Below are positions 45,483 through 56,984 of a stretch of 64,000 bases of DNA, in pieces; the first letter of the stretch is position 1, and every line of letters begins with the position of its first letter. Where the stretch lies: assembly GCA_020851975.1 (NCBI GenBank), contig JADZBS010000034.1, positions 1-64,000 of the forward strand, in the 5' to 3' direction. Under the pieces are notes generated by a model. It was not told the DNA's origin. It searched no databases and was given only the letters and a program-made list of their open reading frames with translations. The position numbers were made by a program, and so were the translations under genes. This DNA comes from Gammaproteobacteria bacterium. Its GTDB lineage: Bacteria; Pseudomonadota; Gammaproteobacteria; Steroidobacterales; GCA-2729495.

Positions 45483-46823
45483 TCAGGCGCCGGCGATGGT
45501 CATCTCCCGCACCAGGATCGATCCGGTGCGGATCGCGCCCGCATATTCCACATCGTTGCCCACGGCGAGGATGCCGCGGTACATGTTGCGCAGGTTGCCG
45601 GCAATGGTGATCTCGCTCACCGGGAAACGGATCTCGCCGCGCTCCACCCAGAACCCGGCCGCTCCACGCGAGTAATCGCCCGTCACCGGGTTCACGCCGC
45701 TGCCCATGAGCTCCGTCAGGAGCAGTCCGGTATCGAGCGCCGCGAGCAGGTCGGCCTCGCCCTGGCCCGTATCGTGCACGACGAGGTTGTGGATGCCGCC
45801 GGCGTTGCCGGTGCTGGCCATGCCGAGCTTGCGCGCCGAGTAACTGCCGAGCACGTAGCCCTGCAGGACACCGGCGCTCACCAGGCGCCGGCCGGTGGTG
45901 GCCACGCCCTCGTCGTCGAATGGCGCGCTGGCGAGACCCTTGGCGATGTGCGGCTGCTCGTCGATGGTGACGCAGTCGGCCATCACTGCGGTGCCGAGGC
46001 TGTCGAGCAGGAAGGAGGACCGTCGGTACAGGGCGCCGCCGCTGACGGCCCCGACCAGGTGCCCGACGAGCCCCCGGGCGAGGCGCGGCGGGAACAGTAC
46101 CGGTGCCTGGCGGGTGTCGAGCTTGACGGCGCCGAGGCGGGCTGCGGCGCGTCGTGCCGCCTGGCGGCCGACGGCCTCGCCGGCATGCAGATCCACCGGA
46201 TCGCGCGCCTGGGTGTAGTCCATGTCGCGCTCCATCTGTTCGCCCTGGCTGGCGATGACGGCGCAGGCGAGGCTGTGGTGCGTGTCACGGTAACCTTCGA
46301 GGAAGCCGTGGCTGTTGCCGTAGACGCGGCACCCCTCGTGGCTCGAGAGGCTCGCACCTTCGGAGTTGGTGATGCGCGGATCGCTGTCGAGCGCCGCCGC
46401 CTCGCAGCGCGTGGCTGCTTCGATGGCTTCGTCGGCGTCGAGCGACCAGGGATGCCACAGGGCGAGATCGGGGACCGTACGGGCCAGGCGATCGGCATCC
46501 GCGAGTCCGGCACAGGCGTCCTCGGCCGCGTAGCGCGCCAGCGTGCAGGCCTTGCGCACGCTCTCCCCGATTGCCGCGGCACCGAGATCCGAGGTGCTGG
46601 CGCTGCCCTTGCGCCCGCCGAAGTACACCGTGATCCCGAGGCCCTGGTCGCGGTGGAACTCGAGGGTCTCCACCGCGCGCAGGCGCACGGTGACCGACAG
46701 CCCGGTCCCGAAGCTCGCGCTCGCCTCGGCCTGGCTCGCGCCAAGCCCGCGCGCCAGTTCCAGGGCACGGGCTACCCGCGCCTTGAGGTCGTCGATGGAC
46801 GGTTCGTGGTGCCCGCGATTCAT
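45483..46823 (-). CDS. pmbA: TldE/PmbA subunit of the TldD-TldE metalloprotease
   Basis: 446 residues (E. coli 450). Typical parts: VETLEFHRDQGLGITVYFGGRKGSAST, TNSEGASLSSHEGCRVYGNSHGF, SFLLDSLGTAVM, and the C-terminal GSGVNPVTGDYSRGAAGFWVERGEI. It lacks the HExxxH motif, which is in TldD. The heterodimer trims unfolded or RiPP peptides (microcin B17, CcdA in E. coli). Its partner gene tldD is close by at 47453, with only purE between. Confidence 0.96.
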   Translation of the reverse strand: MNRGHHEPSIDDLKARVARALELARGLGASQAEASASFGTGLSVTVRLRAVETLEFHRDQGLGITVYFGGRKGSASTSDLGAAAIGESVRKACTLARYAAEDACAGLADADRLARTVPDLALWHPWSLDADEAIEAATRCEAAALDSDPRITNSEGASLSSHEGCRVYGNSHGFLEGYRDTHHSLACAVIASQGEQMERDMDYTQARDPVDLHAGEAVGRQAARRAAARLGAVKLDTRQAPVLFPPRLARGLVGHLVGAVSGGALYRRSSFLLDSLGTAVMADCVTIDEQPHIAKGLASAPFDDEGVATTGRRLVSAGVLQGYVLGSYSARKLGMASTGNAGGIHNLVVHDTGQGEADLLAALDTGLLLTELMGSGVNPVTGDYSRGAAGFWVERGEIRFPVSEITIAGNLRNMYRGILAVGNDVEYAGAIRTGSILVREMTIAGA

Positions 46824-46947
46824 GCCGTGCCTTGGCCTGCGTGAGTCGATCGCGGCATTCTAGCAGGCCGTCGCACGAGGACCCGGCCGGCACCGGTGCG
46901 CACGGATGCTATGATCCGGTCCCGACGACGAGGCGAAGAGAACAGCC

Positions 46948-47439
46948 ATGAAACCACTGGTCGGCATCCTGATGGGCTCCCGCTCGGACTGGGAACTCAT
47001 GTCCCACGCCGCGGCCACGCTCGACGCGCTCGGCATCTCCCACGAGGTCAACGCGATCTCGGCGCACCGTGCGCCGGATCGTCTCGCGCAGTACTGCGAG
47101 ACGGCTCGTGAGCGCGGCCTGCAGGTGCTGATCGCCGGTGCGGGCCTTGCTGCGGCCCTGCCGGGGGTCGCTGCCGCCAAGACTTCGCTGCCCGTGCTCG
47201 GCGTACCGCTGCCTTCCCCCGCCCTCGGTGGCATGGACGCGCTGCTGTCGATCGTGCAGATGCCGCCGGGAATCCCCGTTGGCACGCTCGCCATCGGCAA
47301 GGCCGGCGCCATCAACGCGGCGCTGCTCGCCGGCGCCATCCTCGCGCTCGGCGACGAGCGCATTCGCACGGCGCTCGACGAGTACCGCGCACGACAGACC
47401 GCCACCGTGCTCGCCAATACCGACCCGCGCGCCTCCTGA
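46948..47439 (+). CDS. purE: N5-carboxyaminoimidazole ribonucleotide mutase
   Basis: 163 residues. Class I PurE signature: [104 protein letters not shown]. Converts N5-CAIR to CAIR before PurC. No purK follows; it lies elsewhere. A -10-like TATGAT lies about 35 bases before the ATG. Sits alone between pmbA and tldD. Confidence 0.97.
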   Translation: MKPLVGILMGSRSDWELMSHAAATLDALGISHEVNAISAHRAPDRLAQYCETARERGLQVLIAGAGLAAALPGVAAAKTSLPVLGVPLPSPALGGMDALLSIVQMPPGIPVGTLAIGKAGAINAALLAGAILALGDERIRTALDEYRARQTATVLANTDPRAS

Positions 47440-47452
47440 GAGCGGAACGGTC

Positions 47453-48907
47453 TCAGTCGGTCCCGGCCGTACCGCCGACGGTCAATCCCTCGATGCGCAG
47501 CGTCGGCTGGCCGACGCCCACCGGCACCGACTGGCCGTCCTTGCCGCACGTGCCGACGCCCTCGTCGAGCCGCAGGTCGTTGCCGACCATCGACACGCGG
47601 CGCAGCACCGATGGCCCGTCGCCGATCAGCGTGGCGTCGCGGATGGGCGCGCCGAGCCGGCCTTTCTCGATCAGGTAGGCCTCGCTTGCCGAGAACACGA
47701 ACTTGCCGGACGTGATGTCGACCTGGCCGCCGCCGAAATTGCGGGCGTAGATGCCGCGCTCGACGGAGCCGATGATTTCCTCCGGCGCGTGCTCGCCCGG
47801 CAGCATGTAGGTGTTGGTCATGCGCGGCAGCGGCAGATGCGCGAAGGACTGCCGCCGGCCGTTGCCGGTCGGCTGCATGCCCATGAGACGCGCGTTGAGC
47901 TTGTCCTGCAGGTAGCCGGCGAGCCGTCCGTTCTCGATCAGCACCGTGCGCCGGGTCGGTATGCCTTCGTCGTCGACGTTGAGCGAGCCGCGGCGCAGGG
48001 GGAGCGTGCCGTCGTCGACGATGGTGCAGAGTTCCGAGGCCACGGTCTCGCCGAGCCGACGGCTGAATGCCGAGGTCCCCTTGCGGTTGAAGTCGCCCTC
48101 CAGACCGTGGCCGATCGCCTCGTGCAGCAGCACACCGGGCCAGCCGGGACCGAGCACGACGACCATCTCGCCAGCCGGCGCCGGCACGGCCTCCAGCGCC
48201 ACCAGCGCCTGGCGCACCGCCTCGCGGCCGAAGGCAAAGGCGCGATCGTCCTCGAGGAAATGGCCGATGCCGAACCGCCCGCCGCCACCCGTATAGCCCT
48301 GCTCGCGGCGGTCACCGTCCTCGACGATCACCGACACGTTCATGCGCACCAGCGGACGCACGTCGGCGGCCAGCACGCCGTCACTGCTGCACACCAGGAT
48401 CACCTCGTGCACGGCCACCAGGCTCGCCATCACCTGCTTGACGCGCGGATCGAGCGCCCGTGTGGCGGCGTCCACGCGCTGCAATAGCGCCACCTTGTCG
48501 TCATCGGCAAGCGTCGGGATCGGATCGATCGGCTCGTACAGCGCATGCCCCGGCCTGGCCGACCAGGCCTGGACGGCACCCTGGCGGCCCGAGCGGGCAA
48601 TGGCGCCGGCGGCACCGGCAGCCTGCAGCAGCGCCGGCACGACGATATCGTCGGCGTAGGCGAAGCCGGTCTTCTCGCCCGCCAGGGCGCGCACGCCCAC
48701 GCCCTGTTCGATGCTGTGGCTGCCCTCCTTGACGATGCCGTCTTCGAGCGACCACGCCTCGTGGCGCGAGACCTCGAAGTACAGATCGGCTGCATCGACC
48801 CCACCGCGCAGCAGCGCATGCAGGGCACGCTCGAGATCGCCGTCGCCGAGTCCGGTCGGGGCGAGCAGCGCGCGGCGGGCGATGTCGACGGTATTCGTGG
48901 TGCTCAC
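47453..48907 (-). CDS. tldD: TldD metalloprotease subunit
   Basis: 484 residues from a GTG after AGGAGT (E. coli 481). The zinc/catalytic motif is [11 protein letters not shown], with further ligand region in [28 protein letters not shown]. Works with TldE/PmbA as a heterodimeric peptidase in the cytosol. Last gene of a minus-strand run rng-yhdP-nitrilase-tldD. Confidence 0.97.
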   Translation of the reverse strand: MSTTNTVDIARRALLAPTGLGDGDLERALHALLRGGVDAADLYFEVSRHEAWSLEDGIVKEGSHSIEQGVGVRALAGEKTGFAYADDIVVPALLQAAGAAGAIARSGRQGAVQAWSARPGHALYEPIDPIPTLADDDKVALLQRVDAATRALDPRVKQVMASLVAVHEVILVCSSDGVLAADVRPLVRMNVSVIVEDGDRREQGYTGGGGRFGIGHFLEDDRAFAFGREAVRQALVALEAVPAPAGEMVVVLGPGWPGVLLHEAIGHGLEGDFNRKGTSAFSRRLGETVASELCTIVDDGTLPLRRGSLNVDDEGIPTRRTVLIENGRLAGYLQDKLNARLMGMQPTGNGRRQSFAHLPLPRMTNTYMLPGEHAPEEIIGSVERGIYARNFGGGQVDITSGKFVFSASEAYLIEKGRLGAPIRDATLIGDGPSVLRRVSMVGNDLRLDEGVGTCGKDGQSVPVGVGQPTLRIEGLTVGGTAGTD

Positions 48908-48932
48908 GATGGCGGGACTCCTGTGGATGCGC

Positions 48933-49754
48933 TCAGCCCGTCAGCCGGCGATGGGTCAACGCGGGAAACTGGTCGCGCAGCCGCTGCAGGTAGGCGCCAT
49001 CCATCGTCGCGGCCACCACGCCGGGCCCGCCCGCGTTCTCGGCGAGCACCTCACCCCAGGGGCCGACCACCAGCGAGTGCCCGAACGTGCGCCGTCCGCC
49101 CGGATGTTCGCCGGTCTGCGCCGCCGCCACCATGTAGCACAGGTTCTCGATGGCCCGCGCCCGCAGCAGCGTGTGCCAGTGGGCCTGTCCGGTGCGCTGC
49201 GTGAACGCCGCTGGCAGTGTAATCACGTCGACCTCGCGCGCGAGCATGGCGCGGAACAGTTCGGGGAATCGCAGGTCGTAGCACACGGCGACGCCGAGCC
49301 GCCCGAACGGGGTGGCGATCACCAGCGGCTCGCTTCCCGCCGTGGTGCGTCGCGATTCGCGGTAGGCCTCGGTGCTGTCGGGTACGCGCACGTCGAACAG
49401 GTGGATCTTGTCGTAGCGTCCGACGCGCTGGCCCTGCGCGTCCCACACGCAGCAGGCGGCATACGGTCGATCGGGATCATCGCTCGACAGTGGAATGGTG
49501 CCGCCGACGATCCACAGCCGGCAGTCGCGCGCCGTGCGGGCCAGGAAGTCCTGGATCGGCCCGGCCCCGTCGGCCTCGGCGATGTGGCCGCGCGCACTCT
49601 CCTCGGCCGACATGAAGGCAAAGTTTTCCGGCAGCACGGCAAGCCGGACGCCGCCACGTGCCGCTTCCTCCAGAAAACGGCGTGCTTCACCGAGGTTGAC
49701 GCCGACGTCACCCGCCGATGTCATCTGGATTGCTGCCAACCTCGTCCTGCTCAT
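48933..49754 (-). CDS. Carbon-nitrogen hydrolase (Nit2/YafV-like omega-amidase family)
   Basis: 273 residues from [13 protein letters not shown]; the frame runs back into yhdP and is cut there. The nitrilase triad is Glu43 (LPENFAFM), Lys116 (YDKIHLFD) and Cys158 ([14 protein letters not shown]). Such Nit-type enzymes in the rng-yhdP-tldD neighbourhood are likely deaminated-glutathione or alpha-ketoglutaramate amidases, i.e. metabolite repair. 13 bases after yhdP and 25 before tldD. Confidence 0.92.
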   Translation of the reverse strand: MSRTRLAAIQMTSAGDVGVNLGEARRFLEEAARGGVRLAVLPENFAFMSAEESARGHIAEADGAGPIQDFLARTARDCRLWIVGGTIPLSSDDPDRPYAACCVWDAQGQRVGRYDKIHLFDVRVPDSTEAYRESRRTTAGSEPLVIATPFGRLGVAVCYDLRFPELFRAMLAREVDVITLPAAFTQRTGQAHWHTLLRARAIENLCYMVAAAQTGEHPGGRRTFGHSLVVGPWGEVLAENAGGPGVVAATMDGAYLQRLRDQFPALTHRRLTG

Positions 49755-49767
49755 GGCCGTTCGTCCG

Positions 49768-52700
49768 TCACTGTCCGCGTGTGCCGGCCGGGGCCGGGCT
49801 TTCAGGGGCAGCCTGTGGCTGCGCGCGCAGCGCCGCCTCGACTTCCTTCTCGCAGTCTTCGAATGCCGAGACATCGAGCTCGGCGCGCTCCACGCGCACC
49901 ACGGCCGGCTGGTCCCACGCGCCGGAAACCCGGTAGTAGGACTCGCCGAGCGTGCTCAGGGGTTTGCGGAACAGCTGCGAGATCAGAAGCATCGTAACAC
50001 CGCCCACCGGGCCACCCAAGACGGCACCCCCGACGGTGAGCACGTTGGACACCTGCGGGCGAACCACGGCGAACTGATCGTAATCGCGGGCCGCGAAGCC
50101 GGTGCGCCCGACGATGCCGATGTCGGCGGCAGGACCCGTCAGGCCGAGATTGCAGGTGTAGGCGCTGCCCGTGCCGACGCGGAACTGTCCGGCGACGGTA
50201 TCGAAGCCGAAGCCCTTCATGAACACGTCGCTGAAGTCGAGCGTGAGGCGGCGCGGCAAGGCCGTGACGCTCAGCAGCCCGAGCAGCCGGCCGCTGCCGG
50301 GCTCGATGTCGAGCACCTGGCCGTTCCTGATCTCCACACCGATGCGCCCCTGTGCCTGCTCGAGGAAGGTCGATCTCGGTCCACCGGGCCACTCCAGTGC
50401 CGCGGTCACACTGGCCTGCTCGCCGGACATCACCGGACCGAAACCGAGCTGCTCGAGCGTGCGCCGGAAATCGGTGGACTGCAGCGTTGCCTCGATCCGC
50501 GTGGTGGCCTGCGTCAGGTCACCGCCACCACCGACCTGCCAGGCGGCATTGGCCTTGATTCCGAAACTGGGTGCAGCGGTCACGATACGCCGGGCCACCA
50601 GCCCCTCGGCGGTTTTCTCGACATCGATCTCCAGCCGGCCGAAACGCCAGTCGCCCAGCGCCGCATCGGCCACCCTGGCCATCACCGCCGGCAGCCTGCG
50701 CGGATCCGTCCGTGCCGGCCCGCCACCGGGAGCATCCTCGACCAGCCACAGGCGTTTCATGTCGAGGACCAGCGGTCGCGTCGCCAGGTCGAAGGGCACG
50801 CTGAGGTGGCCCTCCGTGGCCGGTCCGGCAACCTGCACGTCCCAGGCATCGTTGCCCCGCTTCACGGCGGCCTCGACGTCGTGGAAGGCCTGGCCGGCAA
50901 ACTCCACGCGCTTCGCGCGCAGGTTCATCTGCCGCCAGGTCTTGCGGAAGCTGCCTTCGGCTCCCTCGCCACCTTCTTCACCGAGACTCAGCCACTCGTC
51001 GAGCGGCAGGATCCCGACCTCGCCGTCGAGCGTCATGCCACGACGCTCTGGCAGGTGAACCTCGCCGGGTCCTGCCCGCACCGCGCCGCGCTCGACGGTC
51101 CAGCCGCCCCGGCCATCGACCAGGCGCAGATCGAAGGACGCGGGAAGGGCCAGCTTCCCGGCAACCTCGATCGCATCGTCGCCGGCCAGGACCAGATCGA
51201 GGTCCATCGGCCAGGCAACGGCCGGCGCCTTGGCGAGCGGCGCCGGCAGTGCACTGCCAACACCGCGCAGGTCCGAGCGTACCGCCACCCGGATCGGCTC
51301 CGATGGCCCGGCGCGGCGCGGCGACACCGTGACAGTCGCATCCCAGGTGAGCCGGCCGTCGAGGTAACGGCGCAGGGGCAGTTTGAACGTCGCCGCCAGC
51401 CGGCCGACGGGTGTCGTGCCGCGCAATCGCGCCAGATGCGTGACCTGGCCGTCGGTAGCGGGCTCCGCCCGGAGGTCCATCTGGACCGGCTCGCCGAGCA
51501 TCACGGCCCGCACGCCGGTGGCGTCGAAACGCGTGTTGTGCAACCTGACGCGCCCACGCAGGTCGCGCAGGTCGAGCGGCAGTCCCTTCCAGCCCAGCCG
51601 TGCGCCGCGCGGGTCCAGGAGGACCTGCAGGTCGTAGGCAGCGGGTCGGGTCACCGGCAAGGCGAGCCGGACGGCCGCATCGACCGGCCCGCCCGCCGTC
51701 ACCCGATCCAGCGACGGCCCGATGCGGGTCGCGACCGGTGTGGCGCGCAGGAAGCCGAGCAACGCATCGAGCCCGAAGCGCTGGCGCCCGGAGATGGCCA
51801 GGATGCCGCGGCGCAGATCAGGGATGCGCACGTCGAAGTCCTGCACCGAGAGACCACCGAGCCGGCCGGTGTTGCGACGCGAGTACATGCCCACGCCGTC
51901 GAACACGACCTTTGCCTCGATGTCCTCGACCCGGGGCCAGCCGTCGGCGAAGTCGAGCGTGCCAGCCTGCAGGTCCAGGTCGACGCGGAACACGCCCTCG
52001 CCGGCATCGTACGGAAACGCACGCACCGGCCCCCGGAACTCGACCTCGGCCGCCGGAACGCGACCGGCGACGACCGCACGCTCCAGCCACTCGACCACCG
52101 GTGGCGGAAAGCGGCGTAGCGGCAGATAGCGCAGCACCTCGCGGGCTTCGGTCGCGCTCGCCCTGGCCTTGAGGTCGATGACCGGTGAGGCCTCCCCGCC
52201 CGGAACGACCAGTTCGACGCGTGAGCGGATATCGATGACCGGCGACTCGATCTGCACGTCGTCGCTGAGAAAACGCAGGCCCTCCGCGCCGCGGCGCCAC
52301 ACCAGCAGCCCGGTCACGGCGCCCGCCTCGAGCGGCTCGCGGAACCACTGCGCCAGGACCACTCGCACGTCACGGCTCGCGAGTTGCAGGCGCCCGCCGT
52401 CCGCGTCGGCGGCGAGCGACCCAGACAGGCCCGCGATCGCCGTCTCGCCCGTTGCGGAGGTGATGCCGAGGCCGGCAAATTCGGCCGTGACGGAGAAACG
52501 GTCCGGGTCTTCCACCGCGCTCGCCAGTTCGGCCGTCACCCCGCGCAGTTCGCCCGACAGCGCCTGCGGCAACCGGGCTTCGAGCGCCGTGCCCGCCAGC
52601 AGCGCGCGGACGAAGGGAAAGAGGTCGTCGAGCCGCAGGAAGGGCGCAGTGGCCTGCCAGCGCTCCGGCGTCGCTTTGTCACCCGCCATGAAGCGCAGGT

Positions 52701-53688
52701 TCAGCGCGGCCGACGGCGAGTCACGGCCCTCGCGCCGCAGGCGCAGATCGCCGAGCTCCGCCACCCAGCCGTGCTCCTGCCTCTGCCACTTCGCCCGGGC
52801 GGCTGCGCGTTCGTAGGTCGTCGTCGCCTCCCGAGCAGCGACAGTCACATTCTCGAGGCTGAACTCGCCCTCGGCACGATGCAGACGGCCGTCGCGTATC
52901 TCGAGGTCGATGACCACATCACCGTCGGCACTGCGCACCGGCCCTGGTGTACCGAGCGCGTAGCGCCACAGGGGCGCCAGGGCGAGACCGCGTCCGTGCA
53001 GCCGCAGCACCCAGTCATGCGGCAAGGCGAGTGGCGACGGCAGCGGTCCGGACACCTCGACCTCGATGTCCAGCCGCCGCCCGAAGGCCTGCGGCAGAAG
53101 GACGACGGCTTCACCGGCCAGGCGATCCGGTGCGATCTCCGCATCGAGTCGGTCGAGCGACAGCGCGACGGGATTCGGATCGCGGGCCGTGTCGAGGAAC
53201 GTCAGCGCGATGTCAGTGAGGACAAGGTCGATCTCGGGTGTGCGCTGGCGGGATCGCTCGGGCAGCAATTCCTCCAGCGGCCGGTCCTGCACGAGCAGGC
53301 GGCCGTCGGCGGTGCGTTCGACCTTCAGGCGGACTCCGCCGACCGCAACGCGCCCGACGGCCAGGCGGCCGTCGCGCACCAGCTGCCAGAGACTCAGTCC
53401 GGCGGAGAACTCGCGCGCTGCCAGCACGGCGACCGCCTCGCCAGGCCGCCGCAGCGTGACCTGGTAGAATGACAGCTGTGGCCCGGACAGCGGCCAGCTC
53501 GCACTGATGCCCTCGAAGCGGATCTCGTACCCCGTCGCCTCGCTCGCCCAGGCGCGGATGTCGTCCTGGTAGTCCGGTGCCAGCGGCAGCAGCAGGCGCA
53601 GCGTACCGACGGCGAGCGCCATGAGGACGACGAGCCCGGCTGCGGCGTACAGCAGCCAGCGCAGCAACGGGCGTGAAGCGGCTTGCAT
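49768..53688 (-). CDS. yhdP: YhdP: AsmA-like inter-membrane lipid transport protein
   Basis: 1306 residues from MQAASRPLLRWLLYAAAGLV, an N-terminal membrane helix; the frame runs back into rng. The body is a very long string of beta-strands (DUF3971 then AsmA-like C-terminal domain) expected to form a hydrophobic groove across the periplasm. Late segments FRVGTGSAYTCNLGLTGPAADIGIVGRTGFAARDYDQ and LGGPVGGVTMLLISQLFRKPLSTLGESYYRVSGAWDQP are typical YhdP. In E. coli YhdP, TamB and YdbH share phospholipid transport to the outer membrane. Starts five bases after the rng stop. Confidence 0.95.
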   Translation of the reverse strand: MQAASRPLLRWLLYAAAGLVVLMALAVGTLRLLLPLAPDYQDDIRAWASEATGYEIRFEGISASWPLSGPQLSFYQVTLRRPGEAVAVLAAREFSAGLSLWQLVRDGRLAVGRVAVGGVRLKVERTADGRLLVQDRPLEELLPERSRQRTPEIDLVLTDIALTFLDTARDPNPVALSLDRLDAEIAPDRLAGEAVVLLPQAFGRRLDIEVEVSGPLPSPLALPHDWVLRLHGRGLALAPLWRYALGTPGPVRSADGDVVIDLEIRDGRLHRAEGEFSLENVTVAAREATTTYERAAARAKWQRQEHGWVAELGDLRLRREGRDSPSAALNLRFMAGDKATPERWQATAPFLRLDDLFPFVRALLAGTALEARLPQALSGELRGVTAELASAVEDPDRFSVTAEFAGLGITSATGETAIAGLSGSLAADADGGRLQLASRDVRVVLAQWFREPLEAGAVTGLLVWRRGAEGLRFLSDDVQIESPVIDIRSRVELVVPGGEASPVIDLKARASATEAREVLRYLPLRRFPPPVVEWLERAVVAGRVPAAEVEFRGPVRAFPYDAGEGVFRVDLDLQAGTLDFADGWPRVEDIEAKVVFDGVGMYSRRNTGRLGGLSVQDFDVRIPDLRRGILAISGRQRFGLDALLGFLRATPVATRIGPSLDRVTAGGPVDAAVRLALPVTRPAAYDLQVLLDPRGARLGWKGLPLDLRDLRGRVRLHNTRFDATGVRAVMLGEPVQMDLRAEPATDGQVTHLARLRGTTPVGRLAATFKLPLRRYLDGRLTWDATVTVSPRRAGPSEPIRVAVRSDLRGVGSALPAPLAKAPAVAWPMDLDLVLAGDDAIEVAGKLALPASFDLRLVDGRGGWTVERGAVRAGPGEVHLPERRGMTLDGEVGILPLDEWLSLGEEGGEGAEGSFRKTWRQMNLRAKRVEFAGQAFHDVEAAVKRGNDAWDVQVAGPATEGHLSVPFDLATRPLVLDMKRLWLVEDAPGGGPARTDPRRLPAVMARVADAALGDWRFGRLEIDVEKTAEGLVARRIVTAAPSFGIKANAAWQVGGGGDLTQATTRIEATLQSTDFRRTLEQLGFGPVMSGEQASVTAALEWPGGPRSTFLEQAQGRIGVEIRNGQVLDIEPGSGRLLGLLSVTALPRRLTLDFSDVFMKGFGFDTVAGQFRVGTGSAYTCNLGLTGPAADIGIVGRTGFAARDYDQFAVVRPQVSNVLTVGGAVLGGPVGGVTMLLISQLFRKPLSTLGESYYRVSGAWDQPAVVRVERAELDVSAFEDCEKEVEAALRAQPQAAPESPAPAGTRGQ

Positions 53689-53693
53689 GGCAG

Positions 53694-55156
<1,463 letters not shown>

Positions 55157-55160
<4 letters not shown>

Positions 55161-55768
55161 GCTGCCGCCTCGCCGCCGAGCACCCGCACGCCGTGATCGG
55201 CCAGCAGCCGGGCGGTCTCGAACAGCGGCAGGCCCATGACACCGGAGTACGAGCCGCTCAGCTTGCGCACGAAGATGGCGCCGAGCCCCTGGATGGCGTA
55301 GCTGCCGGCCTTGTCGGCGGGCTCCCCACTGCGCCAGTACGCTGCAGCTTCCGCCTCGCCGATAGTCCGGAACACCACCTGGCTCGCCGACACCGCCACG
55401 GACTCACCCCTGGCGGAAACCACGGCCACGGCACTGAAGACCTGGTGGGCGCGTCCGGAGAGCAGTCGGAGCATTCGCAGCGCATCGGCCTCACCCGCAG
55501 GCTTGCCGAGCACCTCGTCGCCGACCACCACCGTGGTATCGGCCGCGATCACCGGTGCCGATGCCGCCGGCGGCAGCTGCCCGTGGGCAACCCTCGCCTT
55601 GGCGAGCGCCAGGCGGCGCACGTAGTCGGCTGCCGGTTCGCCCGGGTGGCGGCTTTCGTCGACGACGGCAGGGACGAGCACCCAGCGCAGGCCGAGCTGG
55701 GCAAGGAGATCGCGCCGCCGCGGCGAAGCCGACGCGAGGTGGACATGCGGATCAAGCGGTGACTTCAT
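55157..55768 (-). CDS. maf: Maf family nucleotide pyrophosphatase (YhdE-type dTTP/UTPase)
   Basis: 203 residues. Maf motifs: LASASPRRRDLLAQLGL, ALAKARVA, IAADTTVVVGDEVLGKP, LSGRAHQVFSAV and GLPLFETARLL near the end. The YhdE subgroup hydrolyses dTTP, UTP and modified pyrimidine nucleotides and sits before rng. Its stop overlaps the rng start; rlmH lies 3 bases upstream. Confidence 0.95.
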
Positions 55769-55771
55769 GAC

Positions 55772-56242
55772 TCAGTCGCGGTGGTAGGGATGGCCCTGGA
55801 GGATGGTCCAGGCGCGATACAGCTGCTCGGCGAGCAGGACCCGCACGAGAGCGTGAGGGAACGTCAGCCGCGACAACGACCACAGCCGGTTGGCGCGCTC
55901 GCGACAGGCCGGCGCCAGTCCGTCGGGGCCCCCGATGAGGATGGCCACATGGGGATGACGGGCGAGCCAGCCCTCGACCTCGGCGGCGAGCTCGCGCGAG
56001 GACCACTGCTGGCCACGCTCGTCGAGGGCGAGCGTGAGCGCCCCGGGCCGCACGTGGCGCAGGAGGCGCTCGCCCTCCTCATCCATGGCGGCCGCCGCCG
56101 GGACGGCTGAGGTGCGCCGGGTGACGGGCACTTCCTCGACCGCGAGGTTCAGGTGCCTGGGCAGGCGCTGGCGGTAGGCATCAAAGGCGTCGTAAACCCA
56201 GGGCTCCAGCCGCGTGCCGACGGCTGCGACGGTGATCTGCAT
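55772..56242 (-). CDS. rlmH: 23S rRNA pseudouridine-1915 N3-methyltransferase RlmH
   Basis: 156 residues (E. coli 155). SPOUT fold: ITVAAVGTR start, LALDERGQQWSSRELA, AILIGGPDGL, and the conserved end LTFPHALVRVLLAEQLYRAWTILQGHPYHRD. Methylates helix 69 of 23S rRNA. Normally directly after rsfS; here a 394-base repeat-rich stretch separates the two. Confidence 0.97.
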   Translation of the reverse strand: MQITVAAVGTRLEPWVYDAFDAYRQRLPRHLNLAVEEVPVTRRTSAVPAAAAMDEEGERLLRHVRPGALTLALDERGQQWSSRELAAEVEGWLARHPHVAILIGGPDGLAPACRERANRLWSLSRLTFPHALVRVLLAEQLYRAWTILQGHPYHRD

Positions 56243-56636
56243 GGAAGGGACCCGAAAGCTTCATATGCCGCCAGCATACCCGCGCTGGCTGGCCTCGGCA
56301 TCCTGCGCAGCGATGGGGCAAACGGCGTGTCCGCTGACGTGCCGCGGCGCCGGGCGATTGACGGGCGGCGGGCGTGTCGAGCCAGCGAAGAGATCGCGAC
56401 CGGCGCGTGACGACCTTCGATCAGGCTGTCGCCGGTGGCTCCCCGGCGGGCGTGTCGAGCCAGCGAGGCAGGATGCCGAGCGCCTGCGAGACCCGAGCGA
56501 CCGCAGGGCAGGATGCCCGCAGGGAGCGTCCCGCCGGGGAGTCACCGGCGACAGCCGGGCGGTGAGGTCAAACGAAAGGGTCGCGAAGAGGTCGCTCCTG
56601 CCTGGCGCTCCTGCCTGGCGCTCCCGCCTGGGGCTG
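56243..56636. repeat. Repeat-rich intergenic island between rlmH and rsfS
   Basis: The only long gene-free stretch without a known RNA. It holds (a) a direct repeat of 22 bases starting GGCGGGCGTGTCGAG at 56367-56388 and 56445-56466; (b) a long inverted repeat, 56424-56450 against 56530-56556, 26 of 27 positions matching; (c) two copies of GCAGGATGCC inside that element; (d) three 13-base tandem units GCTCCTGCCTGGC at 56594-56632. No convincing reading frame. It looks like an intergenic mobile or REP-like element. Confidence 0.75.
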
Positions 56637-56984
56637 CTAGGTGGCGGTCTCGGCCGCGGGCGCCTGCAGCTCCCAGAGGTTCTCGAGCTTGTAGAGGTCG
56701 CGCACGCGGGCCAGCATCACGTGCACCACCACGTCCTGCAGGTCCACCAGCACCCACTCGCCCGCTTCTGCCCCCTCCGTGCCCCGCGGCTTGCAGCCCG
56801 CCGCCGTCGAACGCTCGATCACGCGATCGGCCATCGAGCGCACGTGCCGGTCCGACGTACCGCTGGCGATCACCATGTAGTCCGTGACCGTCGTCAGCTT
56901 GCGCACATCGATCACCCGCACATCGCGCGCCTTCGTTTCGTCGAGGACCGCCGCCGCCAGAACCGCCAGTTTCTTGCTATGCAC
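56637..56984 (-). CDS. rsfS: Ribosome silencing factor RsfS
   Basis: 115 residues. KKLAVLAAAVLDETKARDVRVIDVRKLTTVTDYMVIASGTSDRHVRSMADRVIE and GEWVLVDLQDVVVHVMLARVRDLYKLENLW are the RsfS/Iojap pattern. Binds L14 and blocks subunit joining in starvation. Overlaps nadD by eight bases. The last codons touch a tandem-repeat block. Confidence 0.96.
   Translation of the reverse strand: MHSKKLAVLAAAVLDETKARDVRVIDVRKLTTVTDYMVIASGTSDRHVRSMADRVIERSTAAGCKPRGTEGAEAGEWVLVDLQDVVVHVMLARVRDLYKLENLWELQAPAAETAT

Noticed and set aside
49495..52119. 874-codon open frame antisense to yhdP and the nitrilase gene
   Set aside because: Low-complexity His/Arg/Gln-rich translation with no fold signature; yhdP and the nitrilase triad on the other strand are clear.
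56594..56632. CRISPR-like array at the rsfS end
   Set aside because: Three 13-base units are directly adjacent with no spacers; this is a short tandem repeat.
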